Below, one piece after another: positions 35,017 to 42,948 of a stretch of DNA of 64,000 nt. The notes under the pieces are model-generated. The model worked only from the letters and a program-made list of their open reading frames with translations, did not search any database and was not told where the DNA came from. The stretch lies in assembly GCA_002403095.1 (NCBI GenBank), contig DHHC01000040.1:1-64000 (forward strand), read 5' to 3'. The stretch is from Leptolinea sp. UBA4782. GTDB taxonomy: Bacteria > Chloroflexota > Anaerolineae > Anaerolineales > Anaerolineaceae. A program made the translations under genes and the position numbers. Position 1 is the first letter of the stretch, and every line of letters begins with the position of its first letter.

Positions 35017-36355
35017 CCTACGGTCCATCCCGGCTGTTGGACGGCTGCTGGAAGAAGATACAGCCAAGACTCTGGTAGGGCAATACGGCCGTGACCTGGT
35101 GGTAAAGGCGATCAGAGAAACCATCTACCGGATCCGGAGTGGACAAGGATCAGGGCAGACTACTAATGCTGAAACGATCCTGCATGATGTTGAAATACAT
35201 CTTGAAAGCTGGTTCACGCCAACCCTACGTCCTGTTATCAATGCTACCGGGGTGGTGATCCACACCAACCTGGGCAGAGCGCCATTATCAAAATCTGCGC
35301 TCCAGGCGGCGGCTGTTGCAGGTGGGGAGTATACAACCCTCGAATTCAACCTGGACAATGGCAAGCGCGGCAGCCGGTCAGTGCATGCTGAAGAACAGCT
35401 AAAACGGCTTCTGGGTGTTGATGCTGCGCTGGTGGTAAATAATAATGCGGCAGCTGTGCTTTTATGCCTGTCTGCCCTGGCACGCCGGCGTAAAGTTGTC
35501 ATCTCGCGCACCCAGCTGGTGGAAATCGGGGGCGGTTTCAGGGTACCGGAAGTTATGAGCCAATCTGGGGCAATCCTGTACGAAATTGGGACCACCAACC
35601 GCGTGCACATAGCAGATTATAAAAAAGCCCTGGTAGAAAAACCTGCATTGATCATGCGGGCACACCACTCCAATTACCGCATTATTGGCTTTACTAGTGA
35701 GCCAGCGCTGTCGGATATTGTCAGCACAGCACATAGCCAGGACATCCCTGTGCTGGACGACCTGGGCTCAGGCGCTTTGTTGGACACCTCCAGATACGGC
35801 TTACTGCATGAGCCGACCGTGCAGGAAAGCCTGGAAGCCGGAGTTGATGTGGTCTGTTTTTCTGGTGATAAGCTGCTGGGAGGACCGCAGGCAGGTATCA
35901 TTGTCGGCCGTAAAGAATTGCTGGATAAAGTGAAGAAACACCCGCTTGCACGGGCCGTCCGGGCTGATAAACTTTGCCTGGCAGCGCTTTCGGCTACCCT
36001 GGACCATTACCTGAAAGGGGAAGCTGAAGACCAGGTGCCTGTCTGGCAGATGATAGCAAAGGATGAAGCTGGCTTGAAAACAACGGTTGAGCATTGGAAA
36101 CTGGCTCTTGGAGCAGGAGAGGTTCAACCAGGCAGGTCTGCAATTGGGGGAGGTTCTTTGCCTGAGGAAACTTTGCCCACATGGGTATTACAACTAACGG
36201 TGGAAAATCCCGACCGGTTTCTATCGAAGCTGAGGAGAAATTCACCCCCGGTAATTGCCCGGATTGAGAACGAGACTGTTATCCTGGATGCGCGCACAAT
36301 ATTCCCGGAGCAGGAAGAACCATTGCTGGCAGCAATTGCCAGGGTGTTACATTGA
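35009..36355 (+). CDS. selA: L-seryl-tRNA(Sec) selenium transferase
   Basis: 448 residues. SelA is a PLP enzyme that converts seryl-tRNA(Sec) to selenocysteyl-tRNA(Sec) using selenophosphate in the cytosol. The N terminus PDLRSIPAVGRLLEE is the family's tRNA-binding domain start. The fold-type I core has INATGVVIHTNLGRAPLS, VNNNAAAVLLCL, the LDDLGSGALL segment with the cofactor-binding Asp, and the Schiff-base lysine Lys288 in FSGDKLLGGPQAG. All match true SelA rather than generic SelA-like enzymes. No selB, selD or tRNA-Sec is in the window, but a strong candidate selenoprotein gene lies 4 kb downstream. It overlaps the small membrane protein gene before it and is followed 27 bases later by the M24 gene. 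Confidence 0.93.
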   Translation: MPDLRSIPAVGRLLEEDTAKTLVGQYGRDLVVKAIRETIYRIRSGQGSGQTTNAETILHDVEIHLESWFTPTLRPVINATGVVIHTNLGRAPLSKSALQAAAVAGGEYTTLEFNLDNGKRGSRSVHAEEQLKRLLGVDAALVVNNNAAAVLLCLSALARRRKVVISRTQLVEIGGGFRVPEVMSQSGAILYEIGTTNRVHIADYKKALVEKPALIMRAHHSNYRIIGFTSEPALSDIVSTAHSQDIPVLDDLGSGALLDTSRYGLLHEPTVQESLEAGVDVVCFSGDKLLGGPQAGIIVGRKELLDKVKKHPLARAVRADKLCLAALSATLDHYLKGEAEDQVPVWQMIAKDEAGLKTTVEHWKLALGAGEVQPGRSAIGGGSLPEETLPTWVLQLTVENPDRFLSKLRRNSPPVIARIENETVILDARTIFPEQEEPLLAAIARVLH

Positions 36356-36382
36356 GAGAATAAGGCAGGAGAAGGATCCTTT

Positions 36383-37618
36383 ATGAAATCGGATATTCAA
36401 GCACTGATGAAAAAGCATGATATTGCTGCTTTGCTTGTCACAGGCAGGGCAGACCATAATCCAGCCATGGTGTACCTGACTGGGGGGGCGCACCTGACAA
36501 CCGCAGATATTTTGCTAAAGGCGGGTGAAAAGGGGATGCTCTTCTGCAATGGTATGGAGCGGGAAGAAGCCGCCAAAACAGGCTTTGATGTTCAACTGTA
36601 TTCCCAATTTCCAGTGGAGACACTGCTTGAAGAAACAAAGGGAGACAGGCAGAGGACTGGCATACTGCGGTACAAAAAAATGTTTGAGCGGGCTGGAATA
36701 AAATCCGGTAAGGTCGCTCTTTACGGGGAAAAAGACCTCGGAACTGCCTATATACAAATGGCTGGACTGCAGCAGCAGCTGCCAGAAGTTGAACTGGTTG
36801 GCAATCTTGAAAACGATGTCTTGATGCTTGCCCGGGAAACAAAGGATACGAATGAATTGGCCCGCATCCGTAAAATGGCTGATGTCACTCAGCAGGTGGT
36901 GGGTAATACCGCCGATTTTCTCACCAGCTGCCAGGTGAAACATGATACATTGATGAAACCGGATGGAACTCCGCTGACGATCGGTGAAGTGAAGCACAAA
37001 ATCAACCTTTGGCTGGCAGAGCGGGGTGCCGAGAACCCTGAAGGGACTATCTTTGCGATTGGGAGGGATGCCGGTGTTCCGCATTCAACCGGCAATAATT
37101 CAGATGTGATCACGCTGGGAAAGACGATCGTTTTTGATATCTTCCCCTGTGAGCAGGGCGGCGGTTACTTTTATGATTTTACCCGCACCTGGTCGCTCGG
37201 TTACGCGACAGATGAAGTTCTCCAAGCATACGAACAGGTTCACAAAATCTACTTTGATCTGGTTAAGGAGCTGAAAACTGGGGAGCGCTTCAGCACTTAC
37301 CAGGAGCAAACCTGCAAATTCTTTGAATCGCATGGCCACCCGACAATTATGAACCAGCCAGATACGAATGAGGGGTATGTGCACTCCATTGGACATGGGT
37401 TGGGGCTGAATGTGCATGAGCGCCCATTTAGCAGCATGATCATGACGCCGGATCACACGATTCAACCTGGGTCAGTTTTTACCATTGAGCCGGGCTTATA
37501 TTACCCTGATAAGGGATTTGGAATCCGCCTGGAAGATACATTTGTGGCTCTGCCTGATTGCAGTTTCGAACGCCTTTCTGATTACCCGCTTGATCTCGTT
37601 CTGCCAGTGAAGCAGTAA
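36383..37618 (+). CDS. M24-family aminopeptidase/prolidase (Xaa-Pro type)
   Basis: 411 residues. The C-terminal pita-bread domain (about residues 165-411) carries the dinuclear metal site: VFDIFPCEQGGGYFYDFTRTW (two Asp), HSIGHGLGLNVHE (His), FTIEPGLY (Glu) and GIRLEDTF (Glu). The N-terminal domain is the creatinase-like fold. It should cleave N-terminal residues before proline or X-Pro dipeptides in the cytosol. An AGGAGAAGG site precedes the ATG. It lies between selA and tsaD with short gaps and is probably part of the same transcript. Confidence 0.9.
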   Translation: MKSDIQALMKKHDIAALLVTGRADHNPAMVYLTGGAHLTTADILLKAGEKGMLFCNGMEREEAAKTGFDVQLYSQFPVETLLEETKGDRQRTGILRYKKMFERAGIKSGKVALYGEKDLGTAYIQMAGLQQQLPEVELVGNLENDVLMLARETKDTNELARIRKMADVTQQVVGNTADFLTSCQVKHDTLMKPDGTPLTIGEVKHKINLWLAERGAENPEGTIFAIGRDAGVPHSTGNNSDVITLGKTIVFDIFPCEQGGGYFYDFTRTWSLGYATDEVLQAYEQVHKIYFDLVKELKTGERFSTYQEQTCKFFESHGHPTIMNQPDTNEGYVHSIGHGLGLNVHERPFSSMIMTPDHTIQPGSVFTIEPGLYYPDKGFGIRLEDTFVALPDCSFERLSDYPLDLVLPVKQ

Positions 37619-37623
37619 AGGAA

Positions 37624-38667
37624 ATGCCCATGCCAGAGACAACTTTTACCCCTGCCCGGATTCTTGGAATAGAATCCTCGTGCGATGAAACAGCCGCTGC
37701 CGTTGTCGAAAATGGAGGCATGCTGCTTTCCAGTGTGGTTGCCAGCCAGGTAGACCTGCATGCAGCCTATGGCGGGGTGTTTCCTGAGGTTGCCTCGCGC
37801 CAGCACATCAAGACTGTTTATGGTGTTGTGGACCAGGCGCTGCATAAAGCCCATATTGGACTGGGAGATGTCGATGCAATCGCTGTGACACGCGGTCCTG
37901 GACTGGCGGGGTCACTGGTGGTTGGCTTAAACATGGCAAAAGGAATAGCAGTTGCGGGGGATATCCCAATCATCGGGGTTAATCACCTGGAGGGGCATGT
38001 TTACTCAGCCTGGGTGCGTTCTGCAAATGATCCGCATCCTTCCCCGCACCCTCAATTCCCGCTGGTTATTTTGCTGGTCTCAGGCGGACATTCCGAGTTG
38101 TACTTGATGGAAGACCATCTCCGCTACCGCAGGTTGGGCGGGACGCTGGATGATGCGGCGGGCGAAGCATTTGACAAGGTAGCCAGGCTGCTGGAACTTT
38201 CATATCCTGGAGGTCCTTCAATCCAAAAGGCTGCAGAACAGGGCGACCCAAAGGCGTTCCAGTTCCCGCGTACAAGGCTGGAGGGGTCCTGGGATTTTTC
38301 CTTTAGCGGTCTAAAAACTGCGGTCTTGCGCATAGTAAGAAAAATAGAAGAGGACCATCAGGCATTGCCGGTTAATGATCTGGCAGCCAGCTTCCAGGAA
38401 GCCGTTGTGGATGTCTTGCTGGAAAAAACTTTACGTGCCGCTGAAGAGTTTTCTGCCAGCGAGATCCTTATAGCTGGGGGTGTGTCGGCAAACCGTGCAT
38501 TGCGGGAAGCGTTTCAATCAAAATCACCGGTTAAGGTTAACATTCCGCACATTTCTCTGTGTACAGATAATGCCGCCATGATCGCAACAGCCGGATATTA
38601 CCGTTTTGTGCACGGCGTGCGGGATTCACTGGATATGGATGCATTTCCTAATTGGCGGTTGGCTTAG
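37624..38667 (+). CDS. tsaD: tRNA N6-adenosine threonylcarbamoyltransferase
   Basis: 347 residues. With TsaB and TsaE, TsaD transfers the threonylcarbamoyl group to A37 of ANN-decoding tRNAs. Landmarks: ILGIESSCDETAAAVV (about residues 13-28), the ASRQHIK segment, the metal-binding HxxxH in NHLEGHVYS, LVSGGHSELYLM, GEAFDKVARLL, FSGLKTAV and AGGVSANRALRE. Length and motif order are full. An in-frame ATG at 37630 is an alternative start. It begins five bases after the M24 gene ends. Confidence 0.96.
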   Translation: MPMPETTFTPARILGIESSCDETAAAVVENGGMLLSSVVASQVDLHAAYGGVFPEVASRQHIKTVYGVVDQALHKAHIGLGDVDAIAVTRGPGLAGSLVVGLNMAKGIAVAGDIPIIGVNHLEGHVYSAWVRSANDPHPSPHPQFPLVILLVSGGHSELYLMEDHLRYRRLGGTLDDAAGEAFDKVARLLELSYPGGPSIQKAAEQGDPKAFQFPRTRLEGSWDFSFSGLKTAVLRIVRKIEEDHQALPVNDLAASFQEAVVDVLLEKTLRAAEEFSASEILIAGGVSANRALREAFQSKSPVKVNIPHISLCTDNAAMIATAGYYRFVHGVRDSLDMDAFPNWRLA

Positions 38668-38778
38668 TCTTAATCCTGCTTGATGACTTAAGATGGGTAG
38701 GTATACTACAGGAGAGTCTTCCCTTTTAACCAGGCTCTTGACTGCATTGTCAAAGATGATCAGCAGTCTTTCATTAAT

Positions 38779-38806
38779 TTGAAATATAGTATAAAAAAGG
38801 TATAAT
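38779..38806 (+). promoter_or_regulatory. Promoter of the NADH oxidase/redox cluster
   Basis: TTGAAA (38779-38784), a 16-base spacer and a perfect TATAAT (38801-38806). The ribosome site GGAGG follows at 38826-38830. Confidence 0.65.
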
Positions 38807-38838
38807 TCGTATTAATAATACAGATGGAGGAAATTGCC

Positions 38839-40173
38839 ATGAGTAAAATTATTGTTGTAGGCGCAAATCATGCTGGCACTGCTGCCATTAAGACGATCAT
38901 CACCAATTACCCGGGTCAACAGGTAGTTGTTTACGATTCAAACTCAAATATCAGTTTCCTGGGGTGCGGAATGGCGCTCTGGATTGGAGATCAAATCGAT
39001 GGGCCAGAAGGGTTGTTTTATGCAGACAAACCAACCCTTGAATCCATGGGCGCAACCATCTTCATGGAAACACCGGTTGAAAAAATCGATTTTGACGAGA
39101 AAAAGATCTATGCCCGCCGCAAAGATGGTACTATCATCGAGGATGATTATGATAAATTGATCCTGGCTACCGGTTCATGGCCGATCGAACCCAATATACC
39201 TGGAAAAGAATTAAAGAATGTGCAGCTAGTGAAGTTGTATCAGCATGCAGCCGAAGTTATTGAGAAGATAAAAACACCTGACATTAAAAGCGTGGCTGTC
39301 GTTGGCGCCGGGTACATTGGGGTTGAACTGGCAGAAGCATTTGACCGGCATGGCAAGAACACCACCTTGATTGATATCGTCGATGCTCCATTGTCTGTTT
39401 ACTATGACAAAGAGTTTACCGACCTGATGAGCAAAAACCTGCAAGACCACCATATCCACCTGGCATTTGGCGAAAAGGTGGTTGAGCTGCGGGGCAAGGA
39501 AAGGGTTGAAGAAGTAGTTACGGATAAAAATACCTATAAGGCAGACATGGTGGTGTTGTGTATCGGGTTTAAGCCGAACACCAGCCTGGGTGAAGGGAAA
39601 CTTGAGAAATTCCGCAATGGTGCATATCTGGTAAACAAACACCAGGAAACCAATATCAAAGATGTGTATGCTATTGGCGATTGCGCCACGGTGTATGACA
39701 ATGCCCTGGATGGACCCAGCTATATTGCCCTGGCGACCAACGCAGTCCGTTCGGGCATCATTGCAGCCCACAATGCATGCGGCGGAGACCTTGAATCTGC
39801 TGGTGTACAGGGGTCAAACGGGATCTGTATTTACGACCTGAAAATGGTATCCACCGGGCTTTCGTATGCAAAAGCCAGGCAATTTGGAATTAATGCCGCC
39901 TTCACTGACTATGAGGATTTCCAGAAACCTGAATTCATCAAGACTGAGAATCCAAAGGTCAAGCTGCGTATTGTTTACAACGCGGATACTCGTGTGATCA
40001 TCGGCGCGCAGATGGCTTCAACATACGATATGTCAATGGGGATCCACATGTTCTCGCTGGCTATCCAGGAGAAGGTCACCATTGATAAACTCGCGCTGGC
40101 AGATATCTTCTTCCTGCCGCATTTCAATAAACCCTATAATTACATCACCATGGCTGCGCTGTCCGCAAAGTAG
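38839..40173 (+). CDS. FAD-dependent NADH oxidase / CoA-disulfide reductase family protein
   Basis: 444 residues from the ATG at 38839, which has GGAGG nine bases upstream (the ORF opens at 38824). This is a pyridine-nucleotide-disulfide oxidoreductase with N-terminal FAD motif KIIVVGANHAGTAAI, a single redox cysteine Cys43 in SFLGCGMALW, the second NAD-binding motif VAVVGAGYIGVELAEAF, the FAD motif DVYAIGDCATV, and a dimerisation domain. The single Cys is shared by water-forming NADH oxidases, NADH peroxidases and CoA-disulfide reductases, and the sequence alone does not separate these. It is followed by a disulfide oxidoreductase and an OsmC protein, suggesting a role in thiol or peroxide balance in an oxygen-sensitive organism. 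Confidence 0.9.
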   Translation: MSKIIVVGANHAGTAAIKTIITNYPGQQVVVYDSNSNISFLGCGMALWIGDQIDGPEGLFYADKPTLESMGATIFMETPVEKIDFDEKKIYARRKDGTIIEDDYDKLILATGSWPIEPNIPGKELKNVQLVKLYQHAAEVIEKIKTPDIKSVAVVGAGYIGVELAEAFDRHGKNTTLIDIVDAPLSVYYDKEFTDLMSKNLQDHHIHLAFGEKVVELRGKERVEEVVTDKNTYKADMVVLCIGFKPNTSLGEGKLEKFRNGAYLVNKHQETNIKDVYAIGDCATVYDNALDGPSYIALATNAVRSGIIAAHNACGGDLESAGVQGSNGICIYDLKMVSTGLSYAKARQFGINAAFTDYEDFQKPEFIKTENPKVKLRIVYNADTRVIIGAQMASTYDMSMGIHMFSLAIQEKVTIDKLALADIFFLPHFNKPYNYITMAALSAK

Positions 40174-40189
40174 TCATAGGGATGAAAGC

Positions 40190-40226
40190 AAGGCATCTTT
40201 GTATGCTGATGGGTGCCTTACTTTTT
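40190..40226 (+). terminator. Possible terminator after the NADH oxidase gene
   Basis: AAGGCA (40190-40195) can pair with TGCCTT (40214-40219), with inner CATC/GATG pairing, followed by ACTTTTTG. The stem is imperfect, so partial read-through into the next gene is likely. Confidence 0.45.
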
Positions 40227-40323
40227 GCTGGCAATTTTCAGCTAGAATAGAATATTCTGGTACGGTATCGGGTACTATGAAAAGAAAATTTGCGTTTGCT
40301 ACAATTACATTTGGAGGTTATTG

Positions 40324-40998
40324 ATGGATAAAATGCTTAATGAAAGCATAATAAATCAGCTTGGCGAGATGTTTGCAGAAATGAAACGACCTGTGAAGTT
40401 GTTATTCTTTGGCAGCAGCCCAGAGAATTGCGATTACTGTGAACAAACCTGGCAGCTGCTTGAGGAGGTGGCTGCCGTCTCGGACAAAGTGTCACTGGAA
40501 AAGTTGGATGTAGAAGAGGATGGTGACACAGCCAAACAGTATAAAATTGATAAAACACCCGCCATAGTGATTTGCGCCCAGGAATCGGATCAGCTGATTG
40601 ATTACGGCATCCGCATTTATGGTATTCCAGCCGGGCATGAATTCGGAACGCTGGTTCATTCGGCGGTTCTGGTTTCTAATGGAGAATCCGGATTGGAGCC
40701 TGAGGTTAAGACTTACCTGAATGACCTGAAAAAGCCGGTTAACCTGCAGGTATTTGTAACCCCAACCTGACCATACTGCCCGCAAGCCGTGGTGCTTGCT
40801 TTTCAGATGGCAATGGAGAATGACCTGGTTGTGGCAGAAATGGTAGAAGCGACTGAATTTCCGGAGTTGTCCAACCAGTACAATGTCAGCGGCGTCCCTC
40901 ACACGGCGATTAATTTCGGCGCTGGTGAAATGGTAGGGGCTGGTCCAGCAGTGCACCTGCTGGGTGAAATTCGAAGTGCATTAAAAGAACAGGAATAA
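40324..40998 (+). CDS. Selenocysteine-containing two-domain protein disulfide oxidoreductase (in-frame UGA)
   Basis: Read through the TGA at 40768-40770, this is one 224-residue protein with two thioredoxin folds, the layout of the PDO/glutaredoxin-like family that exchanges disulfides in cytosolic proteins. The N-terminal fold has the active site Cys36-Asp-Tyr-Cys39 in SPENCDYCEQ. The C-terminal fold has the family's FVTPT-CPYCP site with the first Cys position encoded by TGA, giving Sec149-Pro-Tyr-Cys152. The frame then continues without a break through AFQMAMEN, the cis-Pro loop VSGVPHTAIN and a final helix to TAA. A GGU-loop hairpin follows the TGA directly and selA lies upstream in this window. 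The ATG at 40324 has GGAGG at 40313-40317. It lies three bases before an OsmC gene. Automated annotation would split it into two ORFs (40324-40770 and 40789-40998). Confidence 0.85.
40768..40810 (+). promoter_or_regulatory. Bacterial SECIS-like element at the Sec codon
   Basis: Directly after the TGA, GCAAGC (40782-40787) pairs perfectly with GCTTGC (40794-40799) around a six-base apical loop CGTGGT that presents G-G-U. The lower part pairs CTG (40776-40778) with CAG (40804-40806) and CCAT (40771-40774) with ATGG (40807-40810), separated by an internal loop. The loop guanines lie about 20 bases after the UGA, inside the range known for bacterial SECIS elements recognised by SelB. Confidence 0.8.
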
Positions 40999-41001
40999 GA
41001 A

Positions 41002-41412
41002 ATGGATGCCAATGTAACCTGGAAGAAGGGGATGAGCTTTGAGGGCACTGCTGACTCGGGCTTCAAGGTCGACCTGGGGACAGACCCACAGTTTGGCGGC
41101 GATGACGACGGTTTTCGGCCGTTAGAGTTGATGCTTGTAAGCCTGGGAGGTTGCACAGGTATGGATGTAATTTCCATCCTGCAGAAAAAACGCCAGGAGG
41201 TAACCAGTTTTGAGGTGCGAGTGCATGCTGAACGAGCTGCTGATCACCCCAAAGTGTTTACCAGTATTACGGTCGAGTATATCCTCAGCGGGATAAACCT
41301 CGATCCTGGTGCTGTTGACAGGGCGGTGGAGCTTTCCAGCACGAAATACTGCCCAGCCCAGGCAATGCTGGCACAGGCAGTACCTATAACTCATAAGGTA
41401 ACAATCCAATAA
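41002..41412 (+). CDS. OsmC family peroxide-reducing protein
   Basis: 136 residues, the single-domain OsmC/Ohr fold that reduces organic hydroperoxides using thiols in the cytosol. Both redox cysteines are present: one in the central helix (LVSLGGCTGMDVI) and one in the second helix (STKYCPAQAML). The PLELML-type segment just before the first helix is also typical. It starts three bases after the selenoprotein stop, so the two are co-translated, and its electrons might come from the preceding disulfide oxidoreductase. Followed at once by a strong bidirectional terminator. Confidence 0.92.
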   Translation: MDANVTWKKGMSFEGTADSGFKVDLGTDPQFGGDDDGFRPLELMLVSLGGCTGMDVISILQKKRQEVTSFEVRVHAERAADHPKVFTSITVEYILSGINLDPGAVDRAVELSSTKYCPAQAMLAQAVPITHKVTIQ

Positions 41413-41442
41413 AAAAATGCAGCCGCACGGCTGCATTTTTTT
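41411..41442. terminator. Bidirectional terminator between osmC and the lipoprotein cluster
   Basis: AAAAAATGCAGCCG and CGGCTGCATTTTTT form a near-perfect palindrome with A and T tracts on either side, between two convergent genes. Confidence 0.9.
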
Positions 41443-41461
41443 AGAAACTCATGCTGATATG

Positions 41462-42937
41462 CTATTGCCCAGCCTGGATTTGGCTGGAGATTTCAGAACT
41501 TTGGTTGGCTACCACAACCCGGCTGAAACGGCGCAGTTCACCCTGATACTCCGCAGACCCATTAAAGGCGATCCAGCCTTCAAGGTTGAATGCCAGGACA
41601 CCTTCAGCCGGGATCCATTCGCCATTGTATTTGCGAGCAATGTGAACGTGGGTTCCAGTTGCGTGGCCACCTTCGCAGGAAGGGATTCCAATCGGGTCAC
41701 CCTTTTTAAGCTCAGTTCCTACCGATGGGATGCTGCTGTTGGCCAGGTGCAGGTAGAATATCGCCCAGCCAGTGCGTTCATCCATATCTCCATCCAGGTC
41801 GAGGATCACAAGCGCATCGCCAGTGCGTGCGATGATACCGTCTGCAACTGCTGTGGACCATTCATCTGTTGGAGCGCAACCTCCAACCACGCTTGGCGGG
41901 GCAAAGTCGAGCGCTGCAAGCGGCTGCCCGGTTCCCCAGGCGGTGTGTGGACCCCCGGTAAAAGCCCAGGAATACCCGGAAGAAAACGGAAGGCTGAAAT
42001 CCGGCTGCTGCAGACTTCCTGGGATATGATCAGAGGCGACGGCCCAGGGATTACCGAATAATTGAGCATAGGTTTTGGCCAGACCTTCACCTGAAACAGC
42101 CAGCTGATAGCCTTCTTGATTTAAAATGGATGCATAATATTGTTGTAATGCCACAGTGGCTGCATTTTGCCAGGGATCAGGGAATTCCAGCCGACCGTCC
42201 TTACGTTCAAATGAGATTAAACTTCCGGTCCGCCAGCCGTAATATCCGTTGTTAAGAAGATTCACAATATACAACATTTCCTCAACCAATCCATTACGGA
42301 ATGGGTCGTTCAGACCCATTGGCGACTCTTCAGAAACAGTCATAGCTGCCTGGGTCAATGCTCCAGTCTGGTATTCGATCAATGCCAGCAGCAAACGCGG
42401 AGAAATGCTGTTGTTCTCTGCCAGGTAGTTGATTACTTCACCACCCTGGTACCATCTTTTGGCTACCCAGACCCGGTAATTCTTGAACCAGCCAGGCATA
42501 TTGTCCACAAACGCAACAGCATCAAAATCCTTTTGCGCCGGTCCATTTACATACAGACCATCTGGGATAATCTGGTATGAAGTGCCCCACAGCGCCCGGT
42601 AATATATAGGGATCTTTAGCGGCAATCCCGGCGGCAGAGTGGTGACATCCTTTGGCAGAACCGGGTTTGCTTTCCTGATCTCCATTTCGGTGGTATTAAA
42701 GCGGGCAGCCAATGCAGGCAGGTTGTCGCCGGTCTGGCAGGTGTAATCAACCAGCTCGCCAGGTGAATATTCAGGCCGGGTGGGCAGTGCAGTAGGCAGG
42801 GTTATCTGGTCTTCACCCGGGGCTGGTGTCATCCCTGATGCTTCGGGTATAGTATCTATGTCGGGCTGAAAACATCCGCTTAATATGGTGACCAGGAACA
42901 AGAAAATTACAATTAATGAAATATGACTTTTTCGCAT
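41462..42937 (-). CDS. LysM/M23-like wall-associated lipoprotein (copy 3)
   Basis: 491 residues. Lipobox ILSGC (Cys22), a Pro/Thr linker, then a LysM domain (YTCQTGDNLPALAARFNTTEMEIRKAN in part, ending LPLKIP) that binds peptidoglycan glycan chains. A 200-residue helical middle region follows, with the recurring NNGYYGWRTG segment, and then a C-terminal M23-like domain. In that domain GGPHTAWG, ALDFAPP, FYLHL and GTHVHIARKYNGEW provide the expected His/Asp/HxH ligands. The first His and Asp are further apart than in LytM, and a DLDGD loop resembling a calcium site lies before the YLHL strand. Either a diverged endopeptidase or a non-catalytic wall binder. One of three tandem paralogues. Confidence 0.88.
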   Translation of the reverse strand: MRKSHISLIVIFLFLVTILSGCFQPDIDTIPEASGMTPAPGEDQITLPTALPTRPEYSPGELVDYTCQTGDNLPALAARFNTTEMEIRKANPVLPKDVTTLPPGLPLKIPIYYRALWGTSYQIIPDGLYVNGPAQKDFDAVAFVDNMPGWFKNYRVWVAKRWYQGGEVINYLAENNSISPRLLLALIEYQTGALTQAAMTVSEESPMGLNDPFRNGLVEEMLYIVNLLNNGYYGWRTGSLISFERKDGRLEFPDPWQNAATVALQQYYASILNQEGYQLAVSGEGLAKTYAQLFGNPWAVASDHIPGSLQQPDFSLPFSSGYSWAFTGGPHTAWGTGQPLAALDFAPPSVVGGCAPTDEWSTAVADGIIARTGDALVILDLDGDMDERTGWAIFYLHLANSSIPSVGTELKKGDPIGIPSCEGGHATGTHVHIARKYNGEWIPAEGVLAFNLEGWIAFNGSAEYQGELRRFSRVVVANQSSEISSQIQAGQ

Positions 42938-42948
42938 TGATATAAGTG

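Noticed and set aside
40789..40998. Separate small gene starting at a GTG
   Set aside because: In frame with the upstream ORF and homologous to the C-terminal thioredoxin fold, with no ribosome site; part of the selenoprotein.
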